The notes beneath the pieces are model-generated. The model worked only from the letters and a program-made list of their open reading frames with translations, was not told where the DNA came from and ran no database searches. This document shows positions 29,092 through 37,865 of a stretch of 64,000 nt of DNA, in pieces. The stretch is from Burkholderiales bacterium 8X (lineage in GTDB: Bacteria; Pseudomonadota; Gammaproteobacteria; Burkholderiales; Burkholderiaceae_C), in NCBI GenBank assembly GCA_902506565.1, contig LR732703.1:2804425-2868424 (forward strand), written 5' to 3'. The first letter of the stretch is position 1. Every line of letters begins with the position of its first letter. Both the position numbers and the translations under genes were made by a program.

Positions 29092-30506
29092 GCGCACTGA
29101 TCGAAACCTTCCGCGCCATCGTCGGCGAAGCGAATGTGCTGACCGAAGGCGACCTGAGCGCCTGGGAGCAGGACTGGCGCAAGCGCTCGCGCGGCAAGTC
29201 GCTGGCGGTGGTCCGGCCGGCGACCACCCGTCAGGTCGCCGACGTGGTCAAGGCCTGCGCCGCGAGCGGCACGCCGATCGTGCCGCAGGGCGGCAACACC
29301 GGCCTCGCGGTCGGCGCCACACCCGACACGTCCGGCAGCGAAGTGGTCCTGAGCCTGCAACGCATGAACGCGATTCGCGGACTCGACGCCGCCAACCTCA
29401 CGGTGACGGTCGAGGCCGGCTGCATCCTGCAGACGCTGCAGGAAACCGCCGAGAAGGCCGGCTTCCTGTTTCCGCTGAGCCTGGCCGCCGAAGGCAGCTG
29501 CACCATCGGTGGCAACCTGGCGACCAACGCCGGCGGCACGCAGGTGGTTCGCTACGGCAACACCCGCGACCTGTGCCTCGGGCTCGAGGTCGTCACCGCG
29601 GATGGCGAGATCTGGCAGGGCACCAGCGGCCTGCGCAAGGACAACACCGGCTACGACCTGCGCGACCTGATCATCGGCAGCGAAGGCACGCTCGGCATCA
29701 TCACCGCGGCCACGCTCAAGCTCTATCCGCTGCCGGCCGTGCGGCTGACCGCCTGGGCGGCCGTGCCGTCGCTCGATCGCGCGGTCGAATTGCTCGGCCT
29801 TGCGCATCGGCAACTCGGCTCGGGCCTGACCGGCTTCGAGGTGATGGGCAAGTTCGCGCTCAGCCTGGTCGGCAAGCACATGCCGCAGTTGCGGGTTCCG
29901 TTTCTGGAGGACGAGGCCGCGCCCTATTGCGTGCTGCTCGAGAACTCCGACAGCGAATCGGAGGACCATGCCCGCGGCCGCTTCGAGGCCCTGCTCGAAA
30001 CCGCCTTCGAGACCGGCGCCGTGGTCGACGCCGTGGTCGCCGAGAACCTCACCCAGGCCCAGCAGCTCTGGCATGTGCGCGAAAGCATTCCACTCGCGCA
30101 GGCCGAGGAAGGCCTCAACATCAAGCACGACATCTCGATCGCCGTCTCTCGCATTCCCGAGTTCGTGGCCGAGACCGATGCCTTGCTGCAGCGCGAGCTG
30201 CCGGGCGTGCGCCTCGTCAACTTCGGCCATCTCGGCGACGGCAACCTGCACTACAACGTTCAGGCGCCGGAGGGCGGCGACAACGCGGGCTTCCTGCGCG
30301 AGAACGAGGAGCGCATCAACACCCTGGTCTATGACGCGGTCGAGAAGTTCGGCGGCTCCTTCTCGGCCGAGCACGGCGTCGGCGCCCTGAAGGTCGACAA
30401 GCTCGAGAAGCACAAGTCGCCGGTCGCGCTCGAGATGATGCGTGCCGTCAAGCGGGGCCTCGACCCGCGGAACATCCTGAATCCGGGTCGCGTGATCCGC
30501 GTGTGA
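29088..30506 (+). CDS. FAD-linked oxidase (GlcD/D-lactate dehydrogenase-like)
   Basis: A 472-residue VAO/PCMH-type flavoenzyme. The FAD-binding half shows PIVPQGGNTGLAVGATPD and LAAEGSCTIGGNLATNAGG; the C-terminal half has NFGHLGDGNLHYNVQAP and the final AEHGVGALKVDKL, PRNILNPGRV. Relatives oxidise D-2-hydroxy acids (D-lactate, glycolate, D-2-hydroxyglutarate). In a phototroph with RuBisCO a glycolate role is possible but not shown; no glcE or glcF is adjacent. Start is GTG at 29088 with GAAGGAG 7 nt before. Confidence 0.93.
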   Translation: MSALIETFRAIVGEANVLTEGDLSAWEQDWRKRSRGKSLAVVRPATTRQVADVVKACAASGTPIVPQGGNTGLAVGATPDTSGSEVVLSLQRMNAIRGLDAANLTVTVEAGCILQTLQETAEKAGFLFPLSLAAEGSCTIGGNLATNAGGTQVVRYGNTRDLCLGLEVVTADGEIWQGTSGLRKDNTGYDLRDLIIGSEGTLGIITAATLKLYPLPAVRLTAWAAVPSLDRAVELLGLAHRQLGSGLTGFEVMGKFALSLVGKHMPQLRVPFLEDEAAPYCVLLENSDSESEDHARGRFEALLETAFETGAVVDAVVAENLTQAQQLWHVRESIPLAQAEEGLNIKHDISIAVSRIPEFVAETDALLQRELPGVRLVNFGHLGDGNLHYNVQAPEGGDNAGFLRENEERINTLVYDAVEKFGGSFSAEHGVGALKVDKLEKHKSPVALEMMRAVKRGLDPRNILNPGRVIRV

Positions 30507-30514
30507 TTTGAAAC

Positions 30515-30535
30515 GTGCGCGTAGACTTTGCGCAC
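30515..30535. promoter_or_regulatory. perfect inverted repeat upstream of ccdA, candidate operator
   Basis: GTGCGC (30515-30520) and GCGCAC (30530-30535) are perfect inverted arms with 9 nt between them that include TAGACT, a possible -10 element. They lie 19 nt before the ccdA start. CcdA-CcdB complexes repress their own promoter, so this is the likely target. Confidence 0.6.
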
Positions 30536-30553
30536 AACTCTTGCGGACCGGCC

Positions 30554-30823
30554 ATGCTTCACTTCGAGAATGCGCCCAAGAAGGCGACCAACCTTTCCCT
30601 CAACAGCAAGGTTCTGGAAGCTGCTCGCGAGCTGGGCATGAACGTTTCCCAAACAGTCGACAACCTCTTGGCGGAAGAAGTCAAGCGAAGGTATTGGGAG
30701 AAATGGGCCGCTGACAACCAGGACGGAATGGACGCCCATAACCGGCGCGTGGCAGAAGAAGGGCTTCCGCTCGGCAGATACAGGAGCTTCGCCCGCAGCC
30801 TTGGCGACGGCAAGAAGAGCTGA
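30554..30823 (+). CDS. ccdA: CcdA-type antitoxin
   Basis: An 89-residue CcdA antitoxin. The N-terminal ribbon-helix-helix shows ATNLSLNSKVLEAARELGMNVSQ, followed by the disordered C-terminal toxin-binding part with the conserved WEKWAADNQDGMDAHNRRVAEEGLPL. It neutralises CcdB and represses the operon. An in-frame GTG at 30515 lies inside the candidate operator, so 30554 is preferred. Stop and the ccdB start are directly adjacent. Base composition is lower in GC than thyA-folA downstream. Confidence 0.93.
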   Translation: MLHFENAPKKATNLSLNSKVLEAARELGMNVSQTVDNLLAEEVKRRYWEKWAADNQDGMDAHNRRVAEEGLPLGRYRSFARSLGDGKKS

Positions 30824-31138
30824 ATGGCGAGGTTCGACGTCTATGCCAACCCCGATGAAGACTTTCGCTCGTCGATCCCCTTCATCCTCGATGTCCAGAA
30901 CGATTTTCTCGGTGCGCTCGAAACGAGGGTGGTGGTGCCGCTCCATCTGCAGAACGGGTTCAAGAAGCCGATCCGTAACCTGAATCCTCAACTACAAGTC
31001 TCCGGGAAAATCGTCATCATGGACACCGCATCCCTGGCAGCGATTCCGATCCGCGACCTGAGAAGGCCTCTCGCCAACCTCGCTGGGGACCAAGGCGAGA
31101 TCCAGGACGCCCTAGATACCCTTTTCGGCCCCTACTGA
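30824..31138 (+). CDS. ccdB: CcdB-type DNA gyrase toxin
   Basis: A 104-residue CcdB, full length. It starts [13 protein letters not shown] and has [17 protein letters not shown] and the C-terminal helix ALDTLFGPY. The toxin's C-terminal residues that contact gyrase (Trp-Gly-Ile in F-plasmid CcdB) are replaced here by Gly-Pro-Tyr, so activity on gyrase needs testing. It starts straight after the ccdA stop, and thyA begins 1 nt after its own stop, which may let ccdAB transcription run into thyA and folA. Confidence 0.92.
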   Translation: MARFDVYANPDEDFRSSIPFILDVQNDFLGALETRVVVPLHLQNGFKKPIRNLNPQLQVSGKIVIMDTASLAAIPIRDLRRPLANLAGDQGEIQDALDTLFGPY

Positions 31139-31139
31139 C

Positions 31140-31973
31140 ATGACCCCCCGCCCCATCCGCTCGCAATACGAAGACTTCATGCGCCACGTGAACGAGCACG
31201 GCGTCTTCAAATCGGATCGCACCGGCACCGGCACCAAGAGCGTGTTCGGCTACCAGATGCGCTTCGACCTTGCCGAAGGCTTTCCGCTGGTCACGACCAA
31301 GAAGGTCCACCTGCGCTCCATCATCCAGGAGCTGCTGTGGTTCCTGACCGGATCCAGCAACAACAACTGGCTGAAGGAGCGCGGCGTCACCATCTGGGAC
31401 GAATGGGCGCGCGCGGACGGCGATCTCGGACCGGTGTACGGCGTGCAGTGGCGCAGCTGGCCAACGCCCGACGGCGGCCATGTCGACCAGATCCAGCAAG
31501 TCGTGGACACGCTGCGCTCCAACCCGGATTCGCGCCGCATCATCGTGAGCGCCTGGAACGTGGCCGAGCTCTCCAAGATGGCGCTGATGCCCTGCCACGC
31601 CTTCTTCCAGTTCTACGTGGCGCCGCCGCAGGCCGAGGGCGAGCGCGGCAAGCTGAGCTGCCAGCTCTACCAGCGCAGCGCCGACATCTTCCTGGGCGTG
31701 CCCTTCAACATCGCGAGCTATGCGCTTCTCACGCACATGCTGGCGCAGCAGTGCGACCTCGAGGTGGGCGACTTCATCTGGACCGGCGGCGATTGCCACA
31801 TCTACAGCAACCACGCGGAGCAGGTCGCGCTGCAGCTCGGCCGCTCGCCCTTTCCCTACCCCGTGCTCGACATCAAGCGCCGGCCGGCATCGATCTTCGA
31901 ATACGCGTACGAGGATTTCGAGGTGCTCGACTACCAGCATCATCCGTCGATCAAGGCGCCGGTCGCGGTCTGA
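31140..31973 (+). CDS. thyA: thymidylate synthase
   Basis: ThyA, 277 residues, which methylates dUMP to dTMP using methylene-tetrahydrofolate. Conserved parts are [18 protein letters not shown], the nucleophile [37 protein letters not shown] (seen in parts) and GDCHIYSNH. An insert between the Cys and the QLYQRS block ([10 protein letters not shown]) is common in this group. It runs directly from ccdB (1 nt apart) and into folA (4 nt apart). Confidence 0.98.
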   Translation: MTPRPIRSQYEDFMRHVNEHGVFKSDRTGTGTKSVFGYQMRFDLAEGFPLVTTKKVHLRSIIQELLWFLTGSSNNNWLKERGVTIWDEWARADGDLGPVYGVQWRSWPTPDGGHVDQIQQVVDTLRSNPDSRRIIVSAWNVAELSKMALMPCHAFFQFYVAPPQAEGERGKLSCQLYQRSADIFLGVPFNIASYALLTHMLAQQCDLEVGDFIWTGGDCHIYSNHAEQVALQLGRSPFPYPVLDIKRRPASIFEYAYEDFEVLDYQHHPSIKAPVAV

Positions 31974-31977
31974 GCCC

Positions 31978-32478
31978 ATGACCGCGCGCATCAACCTGAT
32001 CCTTGCCCGCGCCGCCAACGGCGTCATCGGCCACAACGGCCAGATGCCGTGGCACCTGCCCGAGGACATGGCGCACTTTCGCCGCCTCACCGGCGGCAGT
32101 CCGGTCATCATGGGCCGCAAGACCTGGGAGTCGTTGCCGGCGCGATTCCGGCCGCTTCCCGGGCGACGCAACATCGTCGTCACGCGCCAAGAGCAGTTCG
32201 ACGCGCCCGGTGCCGAATGCGCCGCCAGCCTGCTCGATGCACTGGCACTGGCCGAGGGCGCCCAGCCGACCGAGATCTTCGTCATCGGCGGCGCGCAGAT
32301 CTACGGCGAGGCCGAGCCCCTGGCCCATCGAGCCTTCGTGACCGAGATCGATCGCGACTACGAAGGCGATGCCTGGGCCCCGGTGTTCGACGTGTCGTGG
32401 CGAACCACTTCGCGCGAAGCGCAGGTCTCCGCGGACGGCATCGGGTTCAGCTTCGTGACACTCGAACGGCCCGAGTAG
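31978..32478 (+). CDS. folA: dihydrofolate reductase
   Basis: FolA, 166 residues, regenerating tetrahydrofolate with NADPH. Visible are ILARAANGVIGHNGQMPWHLPEDM with the catalytic acidic residue, GRKTWESLP, and IFVIGGAQIYGEAEPLAHR. It follows thyA by 4 nt and completes the thymidylate cycle pair. The next gene is convergent, with a short gap (32479-32512) that holds no clear terminator. Confidence 0.98.
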   Translation: MTARINLILARAANGVIGHNGQMPWHLPEDMAHFRRLTGGSPVIMGRKTWESLPARFRPLPGRRNIVVTRQEQFDAPGAECAASLLDALALAEGAQPTEIFVIGGAQIYGEAEPLAHRAFVTEIDRDYEGDAWAPVFDVSWRTTSREAQVSADGIGFSFVTLERPE

Positions 32479-32512
32479 TCGCTGGCCGACGCGCGGGCCC
32501 CTGCCCGGCCGG

Positions 32513-32839
32513 TCAGGCTTCGAGCGCGATCCAGACCCGGCCGTTCTCGATCTTGACCGGATACACCGGCAAGTCCTCGGTCAAGGGCGCGCACAGCGCC
32601 TTGCCTGTGCGAACGTCGAAGCGGCCCTGGTGCAGCGGGCATTCGATCTCGTCGCCGAGCAGAAAGCCATCGCACAGCCGCGCATTGCCGTGCGTGCAGA
32701 CGTTGCTGGTGGCGTGGATCTCGCCGTCGATGCTGTAGACCGCGATGTCGCGGCCCTGCACCTCGACCGCGACCAGGTCGTCCGCCGGCACCTCGTCCAC
32801 CGCCAGCGCATCGACCCATGACGTGTTGTTGTTGCTCAT
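32513..32839 (-). CDS. Rieske-type [2Fe-2S] ferredoxin
   Basis: A 108-residue Rieske ferredoxin with cluster motifs CTHGNA (CxH) and CPLHQG (CxxH). Proteins of this size carry electrons to ring-hydroxylating oxygenases. It is the last gene of the leftward operon headed by the oxygenase alpha subunit, so it is the likely electron donor. The start at 32839 follows GAGAGG; an ATG three codons upstream has no ribosome site. No ferredoxin reductase gene is seen in the window, so one must be supplied elsewhere. Confidence 0.93.
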   Translation of the reverse strand: MSNNNTSWVDALAVDEVPADDLVAVEVQGRDIAVYSIDGEIHATSNVCTHGNARLCDGFLLGDEIECPLHQGRFDVRTGKALCAPLTEDLPVYPVKIENGRVWIALEA

Positions 32840-32878
32840 CGCTCGCATCCTCTCGATCGGTGCTCGTGGGTTTGCGGA

Positions 32879-33874
32879 TCAGTTCTCGGGCTTGAGCCCG
32901 GCACGCAGGATGACCGGCTTCCAGCGCTTCAATTCCTCGTTCATGAAGCTTGCGAGCTCCTCCGGGCTGCTGCCGACCGGATCGAAATACGCGGTCTGCA
33001 GGCGCTGGCGGACTTCCGGGTCCTTCAGCACGGCGGCGATTTCGCGGCTCATGCGCTCGACCACCGCGGGCGGCGTGGCCCGGGGCGCCATGTAGGCGAA
33101 CCAGGGCACCGCCTGGATGTCCGGCACGCCCGATTCGCGCAGCGTCGGCAGGTCAGGCAGCAGCGACGAACGGTTCGCGGATGTCACGGCCAGCGCCTTC
33201 ATGCGGCCGGCCTTGACCTGCGGCATGACCGATACCGGCGGCAGGCAGGCGTAATGCACGTCGCCCTGGATGATGGCGGTCGTCGCCTGGCCCGAGGAGG
33301 CATAGGGGATGTGGACCGCGAACGACTGCGTCTGGATCTTGATCAGCTCCACGCCCAGGTGCGAGATCGAGCCGCTGCCGGTCGAGGCGAAGTTGTACTT
33401 GCCCGGGTTGCGCTTCATCGCGTCGAGCCAGCCCTTCACCGAATCGACCTTCATGTCGTTCGACACCACGCAGACATTCGGCGTGGTGGCCGCGAGCGAG
33501 ACCGGCGCAAGGTCGCGGAACGGGTCGTAGGGCAGCTTGCTGTAGAGCACCGTGTTGTAGACCAGCGGCGCATTCACCGAGAGCAGGAAGGTGTAGCCGT
33601 CGCCGGCGGCCTTCGCCACGATGTCGGTACCCGAGTTGCCCCCCGCGCCCGGCTTGTTGTCCACCACCAGCGGCTGGCCGAGGCGCGCGGAAAGCTTGTC
33701 GTTGACGATGCGCGCCAGGATGTCGGGCGACGACCCGGCAGCAAAGGGCACGACGATGCGAACCGGCTTCTGCGGCCATTCCTGTGCCGTGGCGCCGAGC
33801 GCCGAGAACACGCCGACGGTCAATGCAGCCGTGAAACGGATCTTCGCCACCGTCCGAGCGATGCTGCGGCTCAC
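32879..33874 (-). CDS. Bug/TctC-family substrate-binding protein of the oxygenase operon
   Basis: A 331-residue Bug receptor. The signal peptide runs to about residue 30 (cleavage near GATAQ), followed by WPQKPVRIVVPFAAGSSPD and NKPGAGGNSGTDIVAKAAGDGYTF. Start is GTG at 33874, overlapping the chorismate mutase-like gene by 4 nt. Its place inside an oxygenase operon suggests it captures the aromatic acid substrate, but no transporter membrane genes are nearby. Confidence 0.9.
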   Translation of the reverse strand: MSRSIARTVAKIRFTAALTVGVFSALGATAQEWPQKPVRIVVPFAAGSSPDILARIVNDKLSARLGQPLVVDNKPGAGGNSGTDIVAKAAGDGYTFLLSVNAPLVYNTVLYSKLPYDPFRDLAPVSLAATTPNVCVVSNDMKVDSVKGWLDAMKRNPGKYNFASTGSGSISHLGVELIKIQTQSFAVHIPYASSGQATTAIIQGDVHYACLPPVSVMPQVKAGRMKALAVTSANRSSLLPDLPTLRESGVPDIQAVPWFAYMAPRATPPAVVERMSREIAAVLKDPEVRQRLQTAYFDPVGSSPEELASFMNEELKRWKPVILRAGLKPEN

Positions 33875-34236
33875 GATTGCACCTCCACGTCCACCATCGC
33901 GGCATGGTCCTTCTGCTCGCGCGCGATGAAGCCGGCGATCATCGCCCGGTAGCAGGCCTCGACCACCTCCGGATAGGCGCCCATCTCTTCCGCGAGCCGC
34001 AGCACCTTGTCGATGACTTCCTGCTGCCGCGCCGGCGCAGACACCTGGAAGGCGTCGCGCTTGAAGCGCGCTGCATCCTTGACATAGCGCCCGCGTTCCG
34101 CGAGCAGCGCGACGACCTGCCGATCGATCGCGTCGATGTGTTCGCGCACCTCGGCGAGGTTGCCGCAGAGCGGCTGGTAGGCGGGATCGACGAAGCGGCG
34201 CAAGGCCGCGCCATGGGGACTGGGTTCCTGGGTCAT
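33871..34236 (-). CDS. chorismate mutase family protein, isochorismate-pyruvate lyase-like
   Basis: A 121-residue AroQ-fold helical protein with the chorismate-mutase pattern REHIDAIDRQVVALLAERGRYVKDAARFK, which holds the two arginines and the lysine that line the active site, and a Gln near the end (FIAREQK). Its length and APARQQEVIDKV-EEMGAYPEVVEACYRAMI arrangement resemble PchB, which releases pyruvate from isochorismate to give salicylate. No signal peptide is seen. It sits between the oxygenase beta gene and the Bug receptor gene. Whether it is a lyase or a mutase needs an assay. Confidence 0.8.
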   Translation of the reverse strand: MTQEPSPHGAALRRFVDPAYQPLCGNLAEVREHIDAIDRQVVALLAERGRYVKDAARFKRDAFQVSAPARQQEVIDKVLRLAEEMGAYPEVVEACYRAMIAGFIAREQKDHAAMVDVEVQS

Positions 34237-34244
34237 GGAAAGAA

Positions 34245-34730
34245 TCAGATCGGATAGATGATGGAATTCGGGATCATTTCGCTGTCGTACACCACCAGCC
34301 GCGACGCGAACTTGAGCCCCTCGGGCGTGCGAACCACCTCGTCGATGTAGCGGCCGACATTGAACACGGTCGACAACTCGTTGAGCTTGGTGCGAAACAC
34401 CGCGTAGTTGGCTTCGCTGCGAATCCTGCCGTCCGCGTCGACGCCATGCACCAGCGGGCTTCCGACCACGTGGCGCTGGTAGTACGGATCGTGGAACAGC
34501 GTCTCCTTGATGCCGTACACCCGGTCCTCGAGCATGCCGCGGCTTTCGAAGGACAGGGTCGCGAGCGGCAGGCCGCGCTCGTGGTTCTCGCGCGGCTGCA
34601 GGCGATAGCTGCAGGCATCGACGAAGAAGCCCGGCCACAGCTCCCAGTTGCCCGAATCCACCGCGCGCGCGTAGTCGGCATAGAGCTGCGAGAGCTCGAA
34701 GAAATCCTGCGGATCGATGCGCGGCGTCAT
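34245..34730 (-). CDS. aromatic-ring-hydroxylating dioxygenase beta subunit
   Basis: A 161-residue beta subunit with the SnoaL/NTF2-like fold. It is recognisable by [29 protein letters not shown], the [20 protein letters not shown] stretch and a C-terminal [20 protein letters not shown]. It stabilises the alpha3beta3 oxygenase. Its ATG overlaps the alpha stop by 4 nt, so the two subunits are made together. Confidence 0.93.
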   Translation of the reverse strand: MTPRIDPQDFFELSQLYADYARAVDSGNWELWPGFFVDACSYRLQPRENHERGLPLATLSFESRGMLEDRVYGIKETLFHDPYYQRHVVGSPLVHGVDADGRIRSEANYAVFRTKLNELSTVFNVGRYIDEVVRTPEGLKFASRLVVYDSEMIPNSIIYPI

Positions 34731-36022
34731 GGATGGTCCTCCGCCTCCATGACCTCGCGCCAGTACTTGTACATGCCGCGGATCAGGGTCTCGGTGACCA
34801 TGTGATCGGTATCGCCGACCTCGCGCCCGCCGAGCTGGGCCAGCGCCCGGTGGTAGGGCTTCTGCTCGAAGCCTTGCTGCGAGAACTCGATCACCTCGCC
34901 GTCGTCCGCCGACACGAAGCCGGCCGGGCCGAACAGGTTGGCCTGCCGGAGGCGCCGCTGCTCCATCTCGGGCGTGTCGTCCTCGAAACCGAAATGCGTC
35001 CACTCGAAATCGAAGGCATCGTGTCCGACCGGCTGGATGTGCCGGGTCGAGACGCTGTTGACCTGCTGCTGCAGGATCACGCTCGGGAACAAGGTGGTCA
35101 TCACCGCCGTCGGCCCGCCCCACCAGGGCTCCGGAACGATATCGAGGAAGCGCGGGTCCTTCAGCTGCATGCTTTCCTTGAAGCTCGAGACTTGCGTGAC
35201 CTGCGCCGCCTTGCCGGCGGTGCCGCGGGTCGAGATCATCGCGGCATGGCGGCCGCGCGCATCCATCTTGAGCTCCGACTTGTTGTCCGCGCGCCAGAGC
35301 CCGAAGGTGACGAACCAGGTGTGCAGCAGGCCGGGGTGGTACGGATCCTTGATGTTTTCCTGCATCAGCTTCCAGTTGCCCGGAATGCGCTGCCGGTTGT
35401 AGCCGAGGATCTTGAGCTTGCGGCCGTTGAAGAGGCGATCGAAGTACCCCAGGATGGTCGGCCCCAGGAACTCCTCGAGCGACTCGACCTCGGGATCGAA
35501 GGACGCGAACACCACGCCGCCGCGCACCGCCACCTTGAGTTTGTTGAGCCCGTTCTCCTCCAGCTTGAAGTCCGCCGGCATGCCGCCGTTGACCTTGCCG
35601 TCCTGCTTCACGCCGCGCCGGAACGGCACGCCCTGCAGGTCGCCCTTCAGGCTGTAGTTCCACTGGTGGTACGGGCAGACGAACTCCTTGCGGTTGCCCT
35701 GCCGCTCGCGGCAGAAGCGCATGCCGCGGTGCGCGCAGACGTTCTCGACCACCTGGATCTCGCCTTCCATGTCGCGCACCAGGATCACCGAGCGTTCGCC
35801 GATGGCGGTGCGCTTGAAGTCGCCGGGGTTCGGGATCTCGGCTTCGAGCCCGACGTAGCACCAGTGCTTCTTGTAGAAGAAGCGCTCCAGCTCCTTGCGG
35901 TGCTGCGATTCGCCGAGGTACGCCATGAACGGGATGCGATCGGTGCCGCCCGATTCCCAGCGAATCGCCTGCGGGAAGACGGCATCCGGCGTCTGCGTGT
36001 CATTCGTGTTCTTCGTATCCAT
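34727..36022 (-). CDS. aromatic-ring-hydroxylating oxygenase alpha subunit (salicylate 5-hydroxylase-like)
   Basis: A 431-residue Rieske oxygenase large subunit. The [2Fe-2S] ligands are CAHRG and CPYHQW; the mononuclear iron triad is in [15 protein letters not shown] (two His) with a later Asp. Together with the NahR/NagR-like regulator, beta subunit and ferredoxin, the layout resembles salicylate 5-hydroxylase (NagGH) or anthranilate-type oxygenases; the substrate is inferred. GGAG before 36022 sets the start; an upstream ATG at 36082 has none. First gene of the leftward operon. Confidence 0.92.
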   Translation of the reverse strand: MDTKNTNDTQTPDAVFPQAIRWESGGTDRIPFMAYLGESQHRKELERFFYKKHWCYVGLEAEIPNPGDFKRTAIGERSVILVRDMEGEIQVVENVCAHRGMRFCRERQGNRKEFVCPYHQWNYSLKGDLQGVPFRRGVKQDGKVNGGMPADFKLEENGLNKLKVAVRGGVVFASFDPEVESLEEFLGPTILGYFDRLFNGRKLKILGYNRQRIPGNWKLMQENIKDPYHPGLLHTWFVTFGLWRADNKSELKMDARGRHAAMISTRGTAGKAAQVTQVSSFKESMQLKDPRFLDIVPEPWWGGPTAVMTTLFPSVILQQQVNSVSTRHIQPVGHDAFDFEWTHFGFEDDTPEMEQRRLRQANLFGPAGFVSADDGEVIEFSQQGFEQKPYHRALAQLGGREVGDTDHMVTETLIRGMYKYWREVMEAEDHP

Positions 36023-36102
36023 CGTGTCTCCATCGAGCGCGCCAATCGGGCGAGCCACGGATGATCGCCGCTTCGTCGACATTGGAAAATAGAATCCCGT
36101 GA

Positions 36103-36126
36103 ATTCACCCTATCACCGGCGTGAAT
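36103..36126. promoter_or_regulatory. NahR/NagR-type operator between the oxygenase operon and its LysR regulator
   Basis: ATTCAC (36103-36108) and GTGAAT (36121-36126) are perfect inverted arms. Read leftward, 36126-36112 is ATTCACGCCGGTGAT, which differs at one base from the published NahR site (ATTCACGCT-N2-TGAT). The site ends 13 nt before the regulator ATG and lies about 80 nt before the oxygenase start, suited to both activation and autorepression. Confidence 0.82.
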
Positions 36127-36139
36127 ATCCACAAGCACG

Positions 36140-37078
36140 ATGCAACTGCGCGATCTCGACCTCAACCTGCTGCTGGTGTTCGATCGAATGCTGGCCGAGA
36201 AGCGTGTCTCCGCGGTGGCCGAGTCGCTCGGGCTTTCGCAGCCGGCCATCAGCAATGCGCTCGGCCGCCTGCGCCGCACCTTCGGCGACGAGCTGTTCCT
36301 GCGCACCACCCGCGGCATGGAGCCCACGCCCTTCGCGCAGCAACTCGCCGAACCGGTCGCCTACGCCATGGCCGCCCTGCATGGCGCGGTCAACCAGCAG
36401 GCGGTGTTCGATGCCGCCACCAGCACCCGCAGCTTCACGCTGGCGATGACCGACATCGGCGAGATCTATTTCGCGCCCCTCCTCATGGAAAAGCTCGCCC
36501 GCCTGGCGCCGGGCGTCACCATCAGCACCGTGCGCAACACCGCGCTGGACCTGCGCGATGCGATGGAAGCCGGCAGCGTCGACCTGGCCATGGGGCTCTT
36601 GCCGCAACTCAAGGCCGGCATCTTCCAGCGGCGGCTCTTCATGCAGCGCTATGTGTGCCTGTTCGGCGCCCAGCATCCGCTCGCGGCCAAGCAGCGGATG
36701 TCGTTGAAGGATTTCCAGGCGGCCGACCACCTGCTCGTCAAGGCCGCCGGCACCGGGCATGGACAGGCCGACGAGGCGATGGCCGCCCAGAACGTGGTGC
36801 GACGGGTCCGGCTCACGGTGCCGCATTTCGTCGCGATCGGCCACATCCTGCGCAGCACGCCGATGATCGCGACCGTGCCGGAGCGCCTCGCGCAAAGCAT
36901 CGCGGAACCCTTCGGCCTCGTGTGGCGCACGCATCCGGTGCCCTTGCCGAAGATCGCGATCAACTCCTTCTGGCATGCGCGCTTCCATCGCGATCCGGGC
37001 AACCAGTGGCTGCGGCAGATGCTGTTCGACAGCTTCTCCGACGGTGGTGGGGCGGCCGGCTCCGCCCCGCGCGACTAG
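36140..37078 (+). CDS. LysR-type regulator, NahR/NagR/DntR subgroup
   Basis: A 312-residue LysR regulator. The start MQLRDLDLNLLLVFDRML, the helix-turn-helix around LGLSQPAISNALGRLRR, MEPTPFAQQLAEPV and the effector domain residues FTLAMTDIGEIYFAPLLME, AAGTGHG, VPHFVAIGHIL and AINSFWHARFHRD are those of NahR/NagR, which respond to salicylate and related ortho-hydroxy acids. It is divergent from the oxygenase operon and shares the box above. Its last bases overlap the convergent GDSL gene by 4 nt. Confidence 0.93.
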   Translation: MQLRDLDLNLLLVFDRMLAEKRVSAVAESLGLSQPAISNALGRLRRTFGDELFLRTTRGMEPTPFAQQLAEPVAYAMAALHGAVNQQAVFDAATSTRSFTLAMTDIGEIYFAPLLMEKLARLAPGVTISTVRNTALDLRDAMEAGSVDLAMGLLPQLKAGIFQRRLFMQRYVCLFGAQHPLAAKQRMSLKDFQAADHLLVKAAGTGHGQADEAMAAQNVVRRVRLTVPHFVAIGHILRSTPMIATVPERLAQSIAEPFGLVWRTHPVPLPKIAINSFWHARFHRDPGNQWLRQMLFDSFSDGGGAAGSAPRD

Positions 37079-37839
37079 GAGCGCGTCGGCCGTGAAGGCG
37101 CCGCCGGCAGGATGGTCTGCAGGAAGGCACGCCGGATCTCCGAGGCGCCCTTCAGGCTCGGCTCGATGGTCCGGGTGAACCAGGCGTCGTCGCCGGTCAG
37201 GAAGTAGGCATGCAGGTCGACCACCCGGCCGTGGCGTGCGCCGAGCCGGCCGATGATCGCGTTGACCTTCCGGTGGTTGGCCCGGGCAAGGGTCGCCGGC
37301 ACGCCCAGGAAGTTGCGGCCGTCGTCGCCGAAGGTGGGGTCGTACACGGTGCCGACGAGCACGGGCCGGATCGGCAACGCCACCAGGAAGTCGCCGAGCT
37401 TTTTCTCGAACGCCAGCAGGCCTTCGCCGGAGTCCGCGGCCAGGCCGCGCAGCAGGTCGTTGCCTCCGATGGTGACCAGCGCCAGCGCGCGTGCGGTCGG
37501 CGCCACGCCCGAGAGCTGAGCCGGCAAGTCGTCGACGGTCGCACCGTCGACCGCGCGATGAGCAAGCCGGGTAGGCCCGATCGACGACAGGTCTCGTCCC
37601 TTGAACTCGGGGAACAGGCCGTCGTCGTTGCGGACCAGCAAGCCGCCGGGCGTGATGCCGTGTTCGTTGTAGCGGCCGCAGTCGAGGACCGAGTCGCCGA
37701 AGGTGAAAACGGTGAGTGCTTCTTGATCGTCGGGCATCTTCTGAAGGGCGTGAAGGCGGGCCGATGCCGCCCCGAGCCCGGCGGCTGCGGCCAGGCGCAT
37801 CAGGCGGCGCCTGCCTGTTCGGAAACGGTAGTCGTGCAT
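37075..37839 (-). CDS. SGNH/GDSL hydrolase, exported
   Basis: A 254-residue hydrolase. The N-terminus TGRRRLMRLAAAAGLGAASARL looks like an export signal with a twin-arginine flavour. The GDS block (FTFGDSVLD, Ser50), the oxyanion residues GGNDLL, and a His in VDLHAYF are seen; the usual C-terminal DxxH block is replaced by GDDAWF-IEPSLKGASEIRRAF, so the catalytic His may be the HAYF one. The substrate is unknown. It is the last gene of an S9 peptidase - receiver - GDSL run. Confidence 0.85.
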   Translation of the reverse strand: MHDYRFRTGRRRLMRLAAAAGLGAASARLHALQKMPDDQEALTVFTFGDSVLDCGRYNEHGITPGGLLVRNDDGLFPEFKGRDLSSIGPTRLAHRAVDGATVDDLPAQLSGVAPTARALALVTIGGNDLLRGLAADSGEGLLAFEKKLGDFLVALPIRPVLVGTVYDPTFGDDGRNFLGVPATLARANHRKVNAIIGRLGARHGRVVDLHAYFLTGDDAWFTRTIEPSLKGASEIRRAFLQTILPAAPSRPTRS

Positions 37840-37865
37840 GGATTCGAGAAAAAGCGGTGGGTCGG

